From NCBI RefSeq assembly GCF_023149135.1, contig NZ_JAIWJX010000002.1, forward strand, positions 3,286,001 through 3,350,000: 64,000 nucleotides of DNA, read 5' to 3'. The stretch is from Fictibacillus marinisediminis (GTDB lineage Bacteria; Bacillota; Bacilli; Bacillales; Fictibacillaceae). This document shows, piece by piece, positions 1-9,306 of this stretch (position 1 is its first letter; each line of letters starts with the position of its first letter). The notes under the pieces were generated by a model. It was not told the DNA's origin and searched no databases. It worked only from the letters and a program-made list of their open reading frames with translations. The translations under genes were made by a program, and so were the position numbers.

Positions 1-465
1 CCCTGTCCAGCCGGTTACGGCAAGAAAGTGGAGAGAATGAGCAGCAAGGCCTCCCCATTCATTCAGCGTTGCGGCATGGCTCGTATAGCCGACAGCAGCC
101 GTGATCATCACCCCGATAAACAAAGATAGCTTAGCAAGAAACCGGTCCTTGGAGACATCATTAAAGTAAACAAGAACAAACAATAGAAAAGAGAGGGCAA
201 GAATAAAGAACCAGCCCTTTCCGATATCAAAGGAAAATAAAATATCATTCAGTGTGGGCCAGAATCCAAAGTCCTTTCCCAAACCTAACGCCAGTTCAAG
301 AACTTGGGAAAAAGCAGCAACAGGTATGAGGAAGATGCAAACCAGCAGCCACTTTTTCTGCATATGAATAAAGGGACGCTTCTCAACAGGCATTGAATAT
401 AAAAGAAACGTTCCAATAAAAAGTGAAAAAACAAAATATAATACAGCTTTCGCAACAAACAGCAT
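1..465 (-). CDS. CopD-family membrane protein (3' part outside the window)
   Basis: The gene starts at an ATG at 465-463 and is still open at base 1, so only about 155 N-terminal residues are visible. They form at least four hydrophobic segments. A histidine-containing stretch at the window edge (SHAATLNEWGGLAAHSLHF) resembles the conserved region of the CopD copper-resistance family, whose members sit in the membrane and are linked to copper uptake or handling. A GGGGG-rich ribosome binding site lies about 10 bases upstream. It is transcribed away from its neighbours and has no visible partner here; the csoR-copZ-copA operon is 57 kb away. The family call rests on a short motif and general topology, so another multi-pass membrane family is possible. 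Confidence 0.6.
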   Translation of the reverse strand, partial: MLFVAKAVLYFVFSLFIGTFLLYSMPVEKRPFIHMQKKWLLVCIFLIPVAAFSQVLELALGLGKDFGFWPTLNDILFSFDIGKGWFFILALSFLLFVLVYFNDVSKDRFLAKLSLFIGVMITAAVGYTSHAATLNEWGGLAAHSLHFLAVTGWTG

Positions 466-570
466 ACGAGAAAAAATCCCCCTGTGTAGTTTTGTATGTA
501 CCTTTAGTAATCTACCATAAATTCACAAGAGACACCACTTAGAGGATGCGGCCACTCCGTTGGTTACCTA

Positions 571-605
571 AAAAAAAGCAAGCTCCTTTAAGGAACTTGC
601 TTTTT
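571..605 (-). terminator. Rho-independent terminator
   Basis: An 11-bp stem (GCAAGCTCCTT with AAGGAACTTGC, one mismatch) is flanked by A-runs and T-runs. Read on the minus strand it ends in a U-tract just after the stop of the gene at 615-1391. Confidence 0.8.
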
Positions 606-614
606 AAATGCATA

Positions 615-1391
615 CTAGACTCTTTTTTTCATTCTTTTGGCGGTACTGCGAAATTCCTTCAGTCCTTTTCTTGTGATATTGAAATTCTGATCCACGTAGC
701 CTGCTTGCAGCAGTGACTCAGATACTTCCTGGCTTATTGTTGGCTGAATGGATTTTACTTTTTGGTTCAATTCATCGAACGTCGCCCCTAGAATAACGTC
801 CTTTCCAAGGACAGCCACTACATCATTGATGCTGTTGACTGTCCCGCTTTCTGCAGGGGAAGGACCGTTTGCAAATTCATCCGCATCCTCAAGCTGAGCA
901 GATACCTTGTCCGCTTCCATCTGAATCAGCGCTGCTTCCTTCTCTTTTTGCAGAAGGTAATCAATATAATCTCTCTTGTCTTCATGCTCAAGATCTTGAC
1001 TCAGTAGCAGACGGTCGATGATTTCATTTTGAACCTTTTTTACCCGCTTGAGCTGGTCTTTATGCTCTTCAAGGGTTTGCACCAATTCTTCTTCATTTTT
1101 TACAGGGACATTCTCAGCATAAGCCGCTGTACTTTCCATTTTCTTGTTTCGTTTCAAGAGCCCCGGCGCGCTGCCCCCTAATAAGCGGACAATCTCGTTT
1201 ACCTTTGAGTAAAACAGCACCGCGATGGCAATCGCAAATACGGCTAAAATAAATGATAATAAATCCGAGAAATGAAACGTAAATTTTGCTGTCGCTACTT
1301 TAAACATGAGTACCATGCAGAACAGGCTGATCAGTATGATCTTAAACCAGCTGTTTCTGTTTTTAATCTTATCGTCCATCGTTTGTTTCAT
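615..1391 (-). CDS. Membrane protein with coiled-coil domain, function unknown
   Basis: A 258-residue protein I do not recognise. Residues about 15-35 and 42-62 are hydrophobic and should form a membrane hairpin. They are followed by a basic loop (LLKRNKK) and a long charged helical stretch (about 95-170) that looks like a coiled coil. The C-terminal 80 residues are mixed and end in a basic tail (KRMKKRV). The start ATG at 1391 has AGGAGG nine bases upstream; a second in-frame ATG four codons later is also possible. It stands alone with its own terminator. Topology suggests a membrane-anchored cytoplasmic scaffold or sensor, but no catalytic motif is visible and I assign no function. Confidence 0.7.
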   Translation of the reverse strand: MKQTMDDKIKNRNSWFKIILISLFCMVLMFKVATAKFTFHFSDLLSFILAVFAIAIAVLFYSKVNEIVRLLGGSAPGLLKRNKKMESTAAYAENVPVKNEEELVQTLEEHKDQLKRVKKVQNEIIDRLLLSQDLEHEDKRDYIDYLLQKEKEAALIQMEADKVSAQLEDADEFANGPSPAESGTVNSINDVVAVLGKDVILGATFDELNQKVKSIQPTISQEVSESLLQAGYVDQNFNITRKGLKEFRSTAKRMKKRV

Positions 1392-1599
1392 TCAAATGTT
1401 CCTCCTTAACTTCCGAAACCACTGCGTTTGAAAATGAGAACTTAACATCATTTCGTGAGCCATTAAGCATATATGGCTATATATGTATTGTAAACAAAAG
1501 GGAATGAATTAGCCAAACGTAAAGAAACCCCATCCCGATTTTCGGGGAGAGGGCAGGGACAAACTGAATGATCCGCAGACTTTCTTTGGACAGCAGAGG

Positions 1600-2337
1600 C
1601 TAGATCAAAACAATTGTCTTATTGCTGCTGATAATTGTTCCCGGATTGTGGCCGTTCTTGCAGATCTCCGAAAATGCGCCCTTCTGATCAAAGTTAAACA
1701 AATGAATCGGAAGCTGATAGTCCTTTGCCAGTATCATCGCTGTCTGATCCATGACCTTTAAATTGTTTTTTATGGCTTCTTCATACGAGAGGGAGACGTA
1801 CCGTTTGGCCTTCTTCTCTACCTTAGGATCACTGCAATATACACCATCTACCCCATGCTTGGCAACAAGCAACGCTTCAGCCCCCATCTCCAGAGCGCGC
1901 TGAACCGCTGGATAATCCGTTGAAACAAAGGGCTGCCCGTTGCCCCCTGCAAAAAGAACGATACTTCCCCGCTCAAGGTACTTTATACTTTTAGCACGGT
2001 TATAATGCTCTGCCGCTGCGAGAGGTTCTGAGGCCATGACGATGACTTCTCTGTCCGTCAAACTCTTTAGAGCGCTTTTAAGCATTAAGCTGTTGATCAC
2101 CGTTCCTAACGTACCAATCTCGTCTGCTTCTACCCTGTTCATTCCCCATTGCTCAGCAAGGTTGCCTCTGAATATGTTTCCTCCCCCTATCACAGCAGAT
2201 ACTTGAACGCCAGAGTTCGCTACATTAATCATTTCCTGTGCAATATGGTTGAGTTTTTGCGGATTGAATCCAAAATTCCCTTGCCCAGCAACTGCTCCGC
2301 CGCTTAATTTGATCAGTACCTTCTTATACCTCAACAT
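1600..2337 (-). CDS. UMP kinase paralogue (PyrH-like amino-acid-kinase fold)
   Basis: A 245-residue amino-acid-kinase-family protein closest to bacterial UMP kinase (UMP + ATP to UDP). The N-terminal phosphate-binding segment KLSGGAV replaces the usual KLSGE/KLSGS. IGGGNIFRG and a late LMVMDQTA-like segment (NLKVMDQTAMILAKD) match PyrH. The essential PyrH gene normally lies between tsf and frr; this one stands alone, so it is probably a second copy or a diverged paralogue. The start is the ATG at 2337 with GGGAGGAG upstream; a GTG five codons earlier lies inside that ribosome binding site. A tiny ORF and a terminator immediately upstream suggest attenuation. Changed residues in the P-loop region could mean altered substrate or regulation. 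Confidence 0.82.
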   Translation of the reverse strand: MLRYKKVLIKLSGGAVAGQGNFGFNPQKLNHIAQEMINVANSGVQVSAVIGGGNIFRGNLAEQWGMNRVEADEIGTLGTVINSLMLKSALKSLTDREVIVMASEPLAAAEHYNRAKSIKYLERGSIVLFAGGNGQPFVSTDYPAVQRALEMGAEALLVAKHGVDGVYCSDPKVEKKAKRYVSLSYEEAIKNNLKVMDQTAMILAKDYQLPIHLFNFDQKGAFSEICKNGHNPGTIISSNKTIVLI

Positions 2338-2395
2338 TTCTTCTCCTCCCACTAGGTAAAATCAGCATTTGATCTGATGTTGTCTGTCCATGCAT

Positions 2396-2432
2396 AAAAA
2401 AAAGAACCAAATCCCTTAAAAGGCTTTGTTCT
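2396..2432 (-). terminator. Terminator or attenuator before the PyrH paralogue
   Basis: On the minus strand an imperfect AAGAAC...GTTCTT stem is followed by eight U. It overlaps the last codons of the tiny ORF at 2416-2481 and lies about 60 bases before the PyrH-like start, so it would stop transcription into that gene unless prevented. Confidence 0.65.
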
Positions 2433-2481
2433 TCCTATGGCGGGTATAATTCCATTCGCGATCAAGTATTCTTACATCCAT
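2416..2481 (-). CDS. Tiny ORF, possible leader peptide (21 aa)
   Basis: ATG at 2481 is preceded at eight bases by AAGGAGG, one of the strongest ribosome binding sites in the window. The 21-residue product is basic and Arg-rich (MDVRILDREWNYTRHRKNKAF without its last residue shown fully conserved to nothing I know). Its stop codon lies inside the 5' arm of the terminator at 2396-2432. That arrangement, with a PyrH paralogue following, is what a translated leader/attenuator looks like. A free-standing microprotein is the alternative. No single amino acid is repeated enough to name a regulating tRNA. Confidence 0.5.
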   Translation of the reverse strand: MDVRILDREWNYTRHRKNKAF

Positions 2482-2549
2482 GTGTCCCGCCTCCTTTTTT
2501 CTTCTACATTATATTGATGCAGGTTCCAAAAAGTTCATTCGAAAAACTG

Positions 2550-2580
2550 CAAAAAAAATAAGACATACTACTATGTCTTA
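2550..2580 (-). terminator. Rho-independent terminator
   Basis: A perfect 8-bp stem (AAGACATA with TATGTCTT, loop of four) is followed on the minus strand by a run of U. It starts at the stop codon of the zinc-ribbon gene at 2578-2709. Confidence 0.85.
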
Positions 2581-2709
2581 TGCGGATGCTAATTTTCTTT
2601 CGTTGCTTAGAACCGTAATTACGATATCCTGGGTATTGGTCCCATCACATACTGTGCAGCCATCTGTACCATGGTGCAGAATGTTCAAGCAGTCTTTGCA
2701 ATATTTCAT
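2578..2709 (-). CDS. 43-aa zinc-ribbon microprotein, function unknown
   Basis: A 43-residue ORF with two CxxC knuckles (YCKDC near residue 4 and CTVCDG near residue 18), the spacing of a small zinc ribbon. The start ATG at 2709 has AGAGGAG nine bases upstream, and the stop is followed at once by a perfect hairpin terminator, so this is a complete single-gene unit. A second ATG seven bases upstream is in another frame and yields a short unrelated peptide. I do not recognise the family. It may bind zinc, but partner and role cannot be read from the sequence. Confidence 0.68.
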   Translation of the reverse strand: MKYCKDCLNILHHGTDGCTVCDGTNTQDIVITVLSNERKLASA

Positions 2710-2771
2710 GAAGCATTTCTCCTCTCTTGGTCGCTAGCTCATCTACTTGCAATATACCCTAATCTCTGGGA

Positions 2772-2836
2772 GTAAAAACATGGTGCCAGGCACCCGCATT
2801 ACACAAGTGTGTAATTGCGGTGCCTGGCACCATGTT

Positions 2837-2840
<4 letters not shown>
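2772..2840. repeat. Long perfect palindrome, terminator of pbuX
   Basis: Two arms containing TGGTGCCAGGCACC and GGTGCCTGGCACCATG pair over about 25 bp, with an inner TTACAC/GTGTAA stem. Each arm also holds a smaller self-palindrome (GGTGCC-GGCACC). It begins at the pbuX stop codon (TAA at 2839-2837) and ends in a short U-run on the minus strand, so it should end the xpt-pbuX transcript. The GGTGCCTGGCACC core looks like a dispersed Bacillaceae palindrome rather than an ordinary terminator. Confidence 0.75.
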
Positions 2841-4761
<1,921 letters not shown>

Positions 4762-4776
4762 TTACGGTTTACTGAC

Positions 4777-4830
4777 AAAAAAAGACCCGGAAAAGCGCCT
4801 CCCTACGTGAGTGAAGCGTTTCTCCGAGCC
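4777..4830 (-). terminator. Riboswitch-controlled terminator of xpt
   Basis: On the minus strand GGCTCGGAGAAACGC pairs with GCGCTTTTCCGGGTC, with G-U pairs and a mismatch, followed by seven U. It lies between the purine aptamer and the xpt start and is the expression platform: ligand binding should favour this stem. Confidence 0.85.
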
Positions 4831-4911
4831 ATCATATGTACCCGAAAGGTAAAAAATCGAAAGGTTTCCACCTGCAGCACGTGCAAATAAAAACAGAACG
4901 ATTTAAGCGAC

Positions 4912-4982
4912 ACCCGTAGTCGGATCATTTACGGCAATCCGGTAGAGACTTGCAGGCCATATCCCTGCTATTATACGAGTCT
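4912..4982 (-). ncRNA. Purine (guanine-class) riboswitch aptamer
   Basis: The minus strand carries the three-way junction of the purine riboswitch: P1 arms ACTCGTA and TACGGGT, the ATAATAGC... strand, the TATGGC/TCTACC loop segments and the J3/1 sequence TCCGACTACGGG. The C in GACTA is the ligand-pairing base of guanine-type (rather than adenine-type) aptamers. Its position before xpt-pbuX matches the well-known Bacillus subtilis element. Confidence 0.94.
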
Positions 4983-4997
4983 ATGAAGTTAGACACA

Positions 4998-5036
4998 TTA
5001 TAAAATAATTTCCTCAAAAAAGGAAGTATCGTTCGG
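4998..5036 (-). promoter_or_regulatory. xpt promoter region with a PurR-like half box
   Basis: A TATAAT -10 lies at 5003-4998 on the minus strand, just upstream of the riboswitch; the -35 is poor. CCGAAC at 5036-5031 fits the core of a PurR box (xpt is in the PurR regulon of B. subtilis). I do not see a convincing inverted second box, so PurR control is only suggested. Confidence 0.45.
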
Positions 5037-5107
5037 AAAAAAAGTGAAAATACCAAAGAATCGCTTTGTACAATATAAAAAAGTTTGAAAAATCCAAACT
5101 ATCTAAT

Positions 5108-5146
5108 TTAAAAAGCCGGCTCAATTCTAACAGGACGAGCCGGCTT
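5108..5146 (-). terminator. Rho-independent terminator of sodC
   Basis: A perfect 10-bp stem (AAGCCGGCTC with GAGCCGGCTT) is followed on the minus strand by TTTTT, immediately after the sodC stop. Confidence 0.9.
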
Positions 5147-5154
5147 CCAACCTA

Positions 5155-5748
5155 TTATTTCTTGATAACCCCGCAGAGCATTCTGTCTCCGGAATTTCCG
5201 GTAGGATCGGTCTTGTAGTCATCCGCCTTGGCATGAACGACAAGGGCAGTGCCACCCTCTTTCAGGAGGGAATTGCTCTTGCCTTCCTGAAGGGTAACGA
5301 GGGAAGACATGAGGTCACCTGTCGCTTTACCGGATGAATCTGCTTTTATATTCTTCAGATCCCCCACATGCGGGCCTTTCGGGTTTTTGAATCCATGCAT
5401 TTTGCTTGTTGGATTAAAATGCTTTCCTGCTGATTCAAACTTCGGCGCTTCACAAACCCCTTTTTCATGAAAGTGGATCCCGTGTTCACCCGGCGTCAGC
5501 CCTGTGGCCTCAACGTTTACTTTAACCCCTTCAGCTGCCTGCTCCAGTGTTGCCGTACCGGCTTTCTTGCCTTTCGCATCCATCAGCTCCACCGTAACTG
5601 GCTTTGTCTTTGCCATGCTGGATGCTCCTTCTGATTTTTTTTCACTGTTCATATTATGATTCTTATGATCCTCCTGGCCGGTACTGCCGCACGCAGCAAG
5701 CAGCATACAGATCATCAAGACGCTCAGAGCCATGGTCCATTTCTTCAT
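5155..5748 (-). CDS. sodC: Cu/Zn superoxide dismutase-like lipoprotein
   Basis: A 197-residue exported protein. Residues 1-20 form a lipoprotein signal with lipobox LLAAC, so it should be anchored outside the membrane. A short His/Asn-rich linker follows, then the SOD_Cu fold: GIHFHEKG and KHFNPTSKMHG supply metal-binding histidines, HVGDL follows, and GDRMLCGVI carries the C-terminal Arg and Cys. Cu/Zn SODs turn superoxide into oxygen and peroxide; the B. subtilis relative YojM is reported to lack some metal ligands. Here the main His positions appear present, but activity cannot be assumed. Four tandem repeats lie directly upstream. Confidence 0.9.
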   Translation of the reverse strand: MKKWTMALSVLMICMLLAACGSTGQEDHKNHNMNSEKKSEGASSMAKTKPVTVELMDAKGKKAGTATLEQAAEGVKVNVEATGLTPGEHGIHFHEKGVCEAPKFESAGKHFNPTSKMHGFKNPKGPHVGDLKNIKADSSGKATGDLMSSLVTLQEGKSNSLLKEGGTALVVHAKADDYKTDPTGNSGDRMLCGVIKK

Positions 5749-5780
5749 AAAAAACTCCTCCTTAATAGTAAACTCATTTA

Positions 5781-5868
5781 AGTGATGACCTAGTCATCTC
5801 GTTTATGTAATGACCTAGTCTCACTTAATGTGATGACCTAGTCTCACTTTATGTGATGACCTTGAAGG
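5781..5868. repeat. Four tandem repeats upstream of sodC
   Basis: The core GATGACCTAGTCTCAC recurs with starts near 5784, 5809, 5832 and 5855 (spacings 25, 23 and 23 bases; first copy diverged at its end, last copy truncated). Each core has GAC-CTA-GTC dyad symmetry flanked by GTGA/TCAC. The array fills the space between the sodC start and the 3' end of the peptidase gene, where the sodC promoter should be. Confidence 0.8.
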
Positions 5869-5883
5869 AGGATTTTTAAACCT

Positions 5884-6585
5884 TTAAGAACCTAAATAAT
5901 CCGTTAGAAGGACTTCTTCGTTAATTTTGCCGCTGACTTTCGAAACCTTGTATCCTTTGGCATGGGGCCTTGAACTTACTGCTTTCGTAAGCTCTCCATT
6001 CATAAAATGAAGTGCTGCTCCGTCGTCAGCTGCATACCCTTCCGATAAACCATGCAGAATGAGGTCATGATACGAAGGCCGTCTGTCCTTTTCCCCGTCG
6101 TAATGAGGGCAGTTGCTTCCTTTCAGAATCCCGAGACAAGATATCTGGGTCAGCTGGCCTGGGATGGAATCGGTGACTCCTTCTTCAAACCAGCAAAGCG
6201 ACCCGGCACTGATGCCGGCAAGGACAATGCCCTTTTCATAGGCTTCTCTCAAAATATGATCCAGCCCCCACTCCCTCCATAAAACCATAAGATTTCTAGT
6301 GTTGCCCCCTCCAACGTACATCACGTCCTGTTCAAGAACAAAACCTCTAAGATCGGCAGATGGCGGCTTGAACAGTGAGAGATGAGATGGAACACACTCA
6401 TGCTGTTTAAAGGCTTGATAGAAACGCTCTATATAGCCTTCAGCATCACCGCTCGCTGTCGGCAAAAAGCAAATCTTCGGGTTTTTCTTCAGAGATTGCC
6501 GCAAGATATATTGATCCAAAATAGGGTTTTCGGGTTCCATGGAAAACCCGCCCCCGCCCAATGCTATGATCTGCTTCAACATCAA
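5884..6585 (-). CDS. Peptidase E (S51) family protein
   Basis: A 233-residue member of peptidase family S51 (alpha-aspartyl dipeptidase E/cyanophycinase). The catalytic-serine motif GISAGSLCWF sits near residue 125, preceded by VGGGNTRNLM near 95 and an N-terminal ALGGGGF. A conserved SYHDLILHG segment follows. These cytoplasmic enzymes cleave peptides with N-terminal Asp. Length matches peptidase E (about 230). It is transcribed alone after a divergent gap; the sodC repeat array lies downstream. A cyanophycinase is less likely because the protein has no signal peptide and is short. Confidence 0.88.
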   Translation of the reverse strand: MMLKQIIALGGGGFSMEPENPILDQYILRQSLKKNPKICFLPTASGDAEGYIERFYQAFKQHECVPSHLSLFKPPSADLRGFVLEQDVMYVGGGNTRNLMVLWREWGLDHILREAYEKGIVLAGISAGSLCWFEEGVTDSIPGQLTQISCLGILKGSNCPHYDGEKDRRPSYHDLILHGLSEGYAADDGAALHFMNGELTKAVSSRPHAKGYKVSKVSGKINEEVLLTDYLGS

Positions 6586-6640
6586 CGCCTCCTTATGTTT
6601 TTAAATCCTCTATCGTTAATTTTTTTATTCACCAAATAGG

Positions 6641-6795
6641 CTAAAGAAGATCATCCCGAATAAACGGATGCTGCCTTGATTTTTCATTAATAAAGTCCAT
6701 TTCAATATGGTTTGTCAGCCCTGTTCCAATGTCTTTTAATTTTGAGTTCAGTGATTCGTCTCCCTCTCAAGACATAATTCTTCTGCCTTCATCTT
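6641..6795 (-). pseudogene. Short decayed ORF
   Basis: Two overlapping reading frames join across a frameshift near 6762. An ATG-initiated N-terminal piece (MKAEELCLE) is followed by a 37-codon open frame containing LTNHIEMDFI and ending HPFIRDDLL at a TAG. No ribosome binding site is visible. It looks like the remains of a small gene of unknown family in a 1-kb stretch otherwise filled by a permease pseudogene. Confidence 0.35.
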
Positions 6796-6831
6796 ATCAA
6801 GAAAAGGAAGTTATAGAGTTAACTTTGTAAG

Positions 6832-6862
6832 AAAAAAACCACCTCTATTAGAAAGACGGTTT
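6832..6862 (-). terminator. Possible terminator after the permease remnant
   Basis: An imperfect AAACCGTCTTT/AGAGGTGGTTT stem followed by T7 on the minus strand, eight bases after the pseudogene stop. Confidence 0.45.
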
Positions 6863-6869
6863 ATTGGAA

Positions 6870-7497
6870 TTAAATATCCCTTCGCAGCGCCTTCAGAACG
6901 TCCACCTGGGTGGCTCTTACTGCTGGCCGCAAACCGGGTATCAGGGTTACGCCAAAACAGATAGCGATGCAGATCAGCGGAAGCGTTACGGGAATAAAAG
7001 TTCTCAGACGGTTTTTCATGAAAAAATTGATGGATCAGAACAGGAAGAAACATATTGACACCATAACTAAAAAGATAGGCAATTAACGTTCAAAAAAAAA
7101 AAGCACCCAGTAATCCGATAAAGCGGCTCTCCATCAAGAAAATCTTTTTGATGACTGCCGGATGGGCTCCGATGGCTTTCATGATGCCAATGTCTTAGGC
7201 CCTTTCAGTGACTGCCATTGTCATCGTTGAAGATGCCAATCGAGGCAATCAATACGGCTACCGTTCCAACTGTAATCAATCCGATCTTTATAATCAGGAA
7301 AACGATGTTAATTTCCTTTAATTCGTTTTGTGCGGAATAGGTACTGTAGGCCAGCTTCTCAATCTTTTTAGATACGGCTTCTACTTCACCGGCATCATGG
7401 GTGTAGACTTTAACCTCTGTAAATACATTGTATTTTTCATCAGTCGCGAGTTTTGCGGGTCGTTCATTATTAACAGATTTCCCCAATGTCAATCCTT
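6870..7497 (-). pseudogene. FtsX/MacB-type ABC permease, C-terminal remnant
   Basis: Conceptual translation across lesions gives the C-terminal third of an FtsX-like permease: a periplasmic-type domain end, a membrane helix ending ASIGIFN, then TMAVTERA, DIGIMKAIGAHP, two more hydrophobic stretches and RPAVRATQVDVLKALRRDI. There are at least three defects: two bases missing after ATCTTCAAC near 7228, a TAA in place of an Arg codon at about 7196, and a T-run frameshift near 7095. The N-terminal two thirds are gone; homology stops near 7497, just before rocB. The matching ATPase is absent. This is a dead transporter gene. Confidence 0.85.
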
Positions 7498-7582
7498 CCC
7501 TTGAACCTTCAAACTTCCTTAAGATTTTAAAAGTTTGTGGTAGGATAATAGAAAAGAAAATGAAGGGAAATGAGGAGATCGT

Positions 7583-9199
7583 ATGTTTAGATGGAAAAAC
7601 AAAGAAGGGTTGACAGCCCTTGTAAAAGAGCTTGTGGAAATTCCGAGTATATCTCAGCAGCCGGCAGAGATTGCGATGGCCGAACATCTCTATTACACGC
7701 TGGGGTCTCTCGATTATTTCAAAGAAAAACCTGATCATTTGCAGCTTCAGCCTATGCCTGATGGTCGAAAACTATTAACCGCTTTTGTACAGAACGGCTC
7801 ACACGAGGATACCATCATCCTTCTTAGCCATTTCGATGTCGTCAATGTGGAAGATTTCGGTGATTGGAAGCATTTAGCTTTTCGGCCTTTTGAATTAACA
7901 GAACAGTTTTACCAAGCTGATACACTGCCTGATGGTTTAAAAGAAGAAATAGAGGAAGAAGATTGGCTGTTCGGACGGGGAACCATGGATATGAAAGCCG
8001 GTGTTGCCCTCCATATGTCTATGGTCGAGCAAGCAGCACACGGTAAATTCCCAGGAAACATCCTCATGGTATCTGTACCCGATGAAGAAGTTAATTCTGC
8101 GGGAATGCTTGCTGCTGTACCGGTATTAGAGCAGCTGAAGAATCAGTACAGCATTACGTACAAAGCCTGTTTGAACGGGGAACCTGCTTTTACCCGTTAT
8201 CCCGGTGACCAGAACCACTATCTTTATACAGGGACGGTAGGCAAAATCTTGCCCGGATTTCTTTGTTATGGCCGCGAAACACATGTTGGCGAGCCTTTTG
8301 GCGGTTTAAACGGAAATCTCATGGCCTCAGAAATTACAAGAATGCTTGAGTTGAATATGGACTTTTGTGAAACGATGGACGATGAAGCGATTCCTCCTCC
8401 AACCAACCTCGTTCAAAAAGATTTAAAAGATCATTATTCTGTCCAGATTCCGCATGTTGCCGTGACCATGTTCAATCTGCTTATGATGGAAAGATCATTG
8501 GGGGATATCAACACGCAGCTGTTAACACTCGCCAAGAAAGCAGCAAAGCAGATAGAATCCTTTTTATATGAGCGTTCCCTGCAATATTCGAAACTTGTCC
8601 CTTTTGATGTAAAAGAAACCTCCATATCCGTTTTCACTTTTCAAGAACTGTATCAGCGTGCGGTCAAACTGCACGGGCAGGATGAAATCACAAGGCGTGA
8701 AAATTATATCCTATCCAACCATCCTCATCTGGATGACCGCGATGTTACGACCATGCTGGTGAATGACCTGGCAAGCTTATGCAAGCAATACGCGCCGATG
8801 ATGGTTTTGTTTTATGCTCCGCCTTTTTATCCGGCTGTCTGTTCCAAGGATGATGCACTCATTCAGCAAACCTCCCGTGAAGTCATTCAGTTTGCGAAAG
8901 AAAAGCATCAGATCACTCTAAGAAAACAGAATTATTTTGCCGGGCTTTCTGATCTAAGCTACATCGGCTTACCATTTGAAAAGAACGAACTAAAACCATT
9001 GCTTGAAAACATGCCGGTATTCGGCGAGCGGTACAAGCTGCCGATCGATGAGATGGCAGCAATGACAATGCCGGTTATGAATCTCGGTCCGCTGGGACGT
9101 GATGCGCACAAATGGACAGAACGGCTTCATGTGAACTCGTTCGTTCAAACACAGGACTTGATTTCCTATACCATTTCCAAGCTGTTGACAAATGAATAG
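7583..9199 (+). CDS. rocB: M20-family hydrolase RocB-like
   Basis: A 538-residue zinc-peptidase-fold protein of family M20 resembling RocB, a protein of the B. subtilis arginine-degradation regulon whose exact reaction is not settled. Metal-ligand motifs are visible: SHFDVVNVE near residue 83, GRGTMDMKAG near 134 and PDEEVNS near 165. Length fits RocB (about 566). The ATG at 7583 follows GAGGAG at a normal distance. It precedes a DDAH-like guanidine hydrolase by about 100 bases in the same direction, a context that supports an arginine-related role. Another M20 hydrolase remains possible. Confidence 0.85.
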   Translation: MFRWKNKEGLTALVKELVEIPSISQQPAEIAMAEHLYYTLGSLDYFKEKPDHLQLQPMPDGRKLLTAFVQNGSHEDTIILLSHFDVVNVEDFGDWKHLAFRPFELTEQFYQADTLPDGLKEEIEEEDWLFGRGTMDMKAGVALHMSMVEQAAHGKFPGNILMVSVPDEEVNSAGMLAAVPVLEQLKNQYSITYKACLNGEPAFTRYPGDQNHYLYTGTVGKILPGFLCYGRETHVGEPFGGLNGNLMASEITRMLELNMDFCETMDDEAIPPPTNLVQKDLKDHYSVQIPHVAVTMFNLLMMERSLGDINTQLLTLAKKAAKQIESFLYERSLQYSKLVPFDVKETSISVFTFQELYQRAVKLHGQDEITRRENYILSNHPHLDDRDVTTMLVNDLASLCKQYAPMMVLFYAPPFYPAVCSKDDALIQQTSREVIQFAKEKHQITLRKQNYFAGLSDLSYIGLPFEKNELKPLLENMPVFGERYKLPIDEMAAMTMPVMNLGPLGRDAHKWTERLHVNSFVQTQDLISYTISKLLTNE

Positions 9200-9306
9200 T
9201 AAGGTTTAATGGCATGTTTTATCCTGTTCATGGCAAGAATAGCAGATGGAGTCATTTTCAGCTTTAACGAGCCATGTAAAAGAATTTATGAAAACGAGGA
9301 GAAAAT

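Noticed and set aside
2480..2737. 85-codon plus-strand ORF
   Set aside because: It is antisense to the zinc-ribbon gene and its terminator and has no ribosome binding site.
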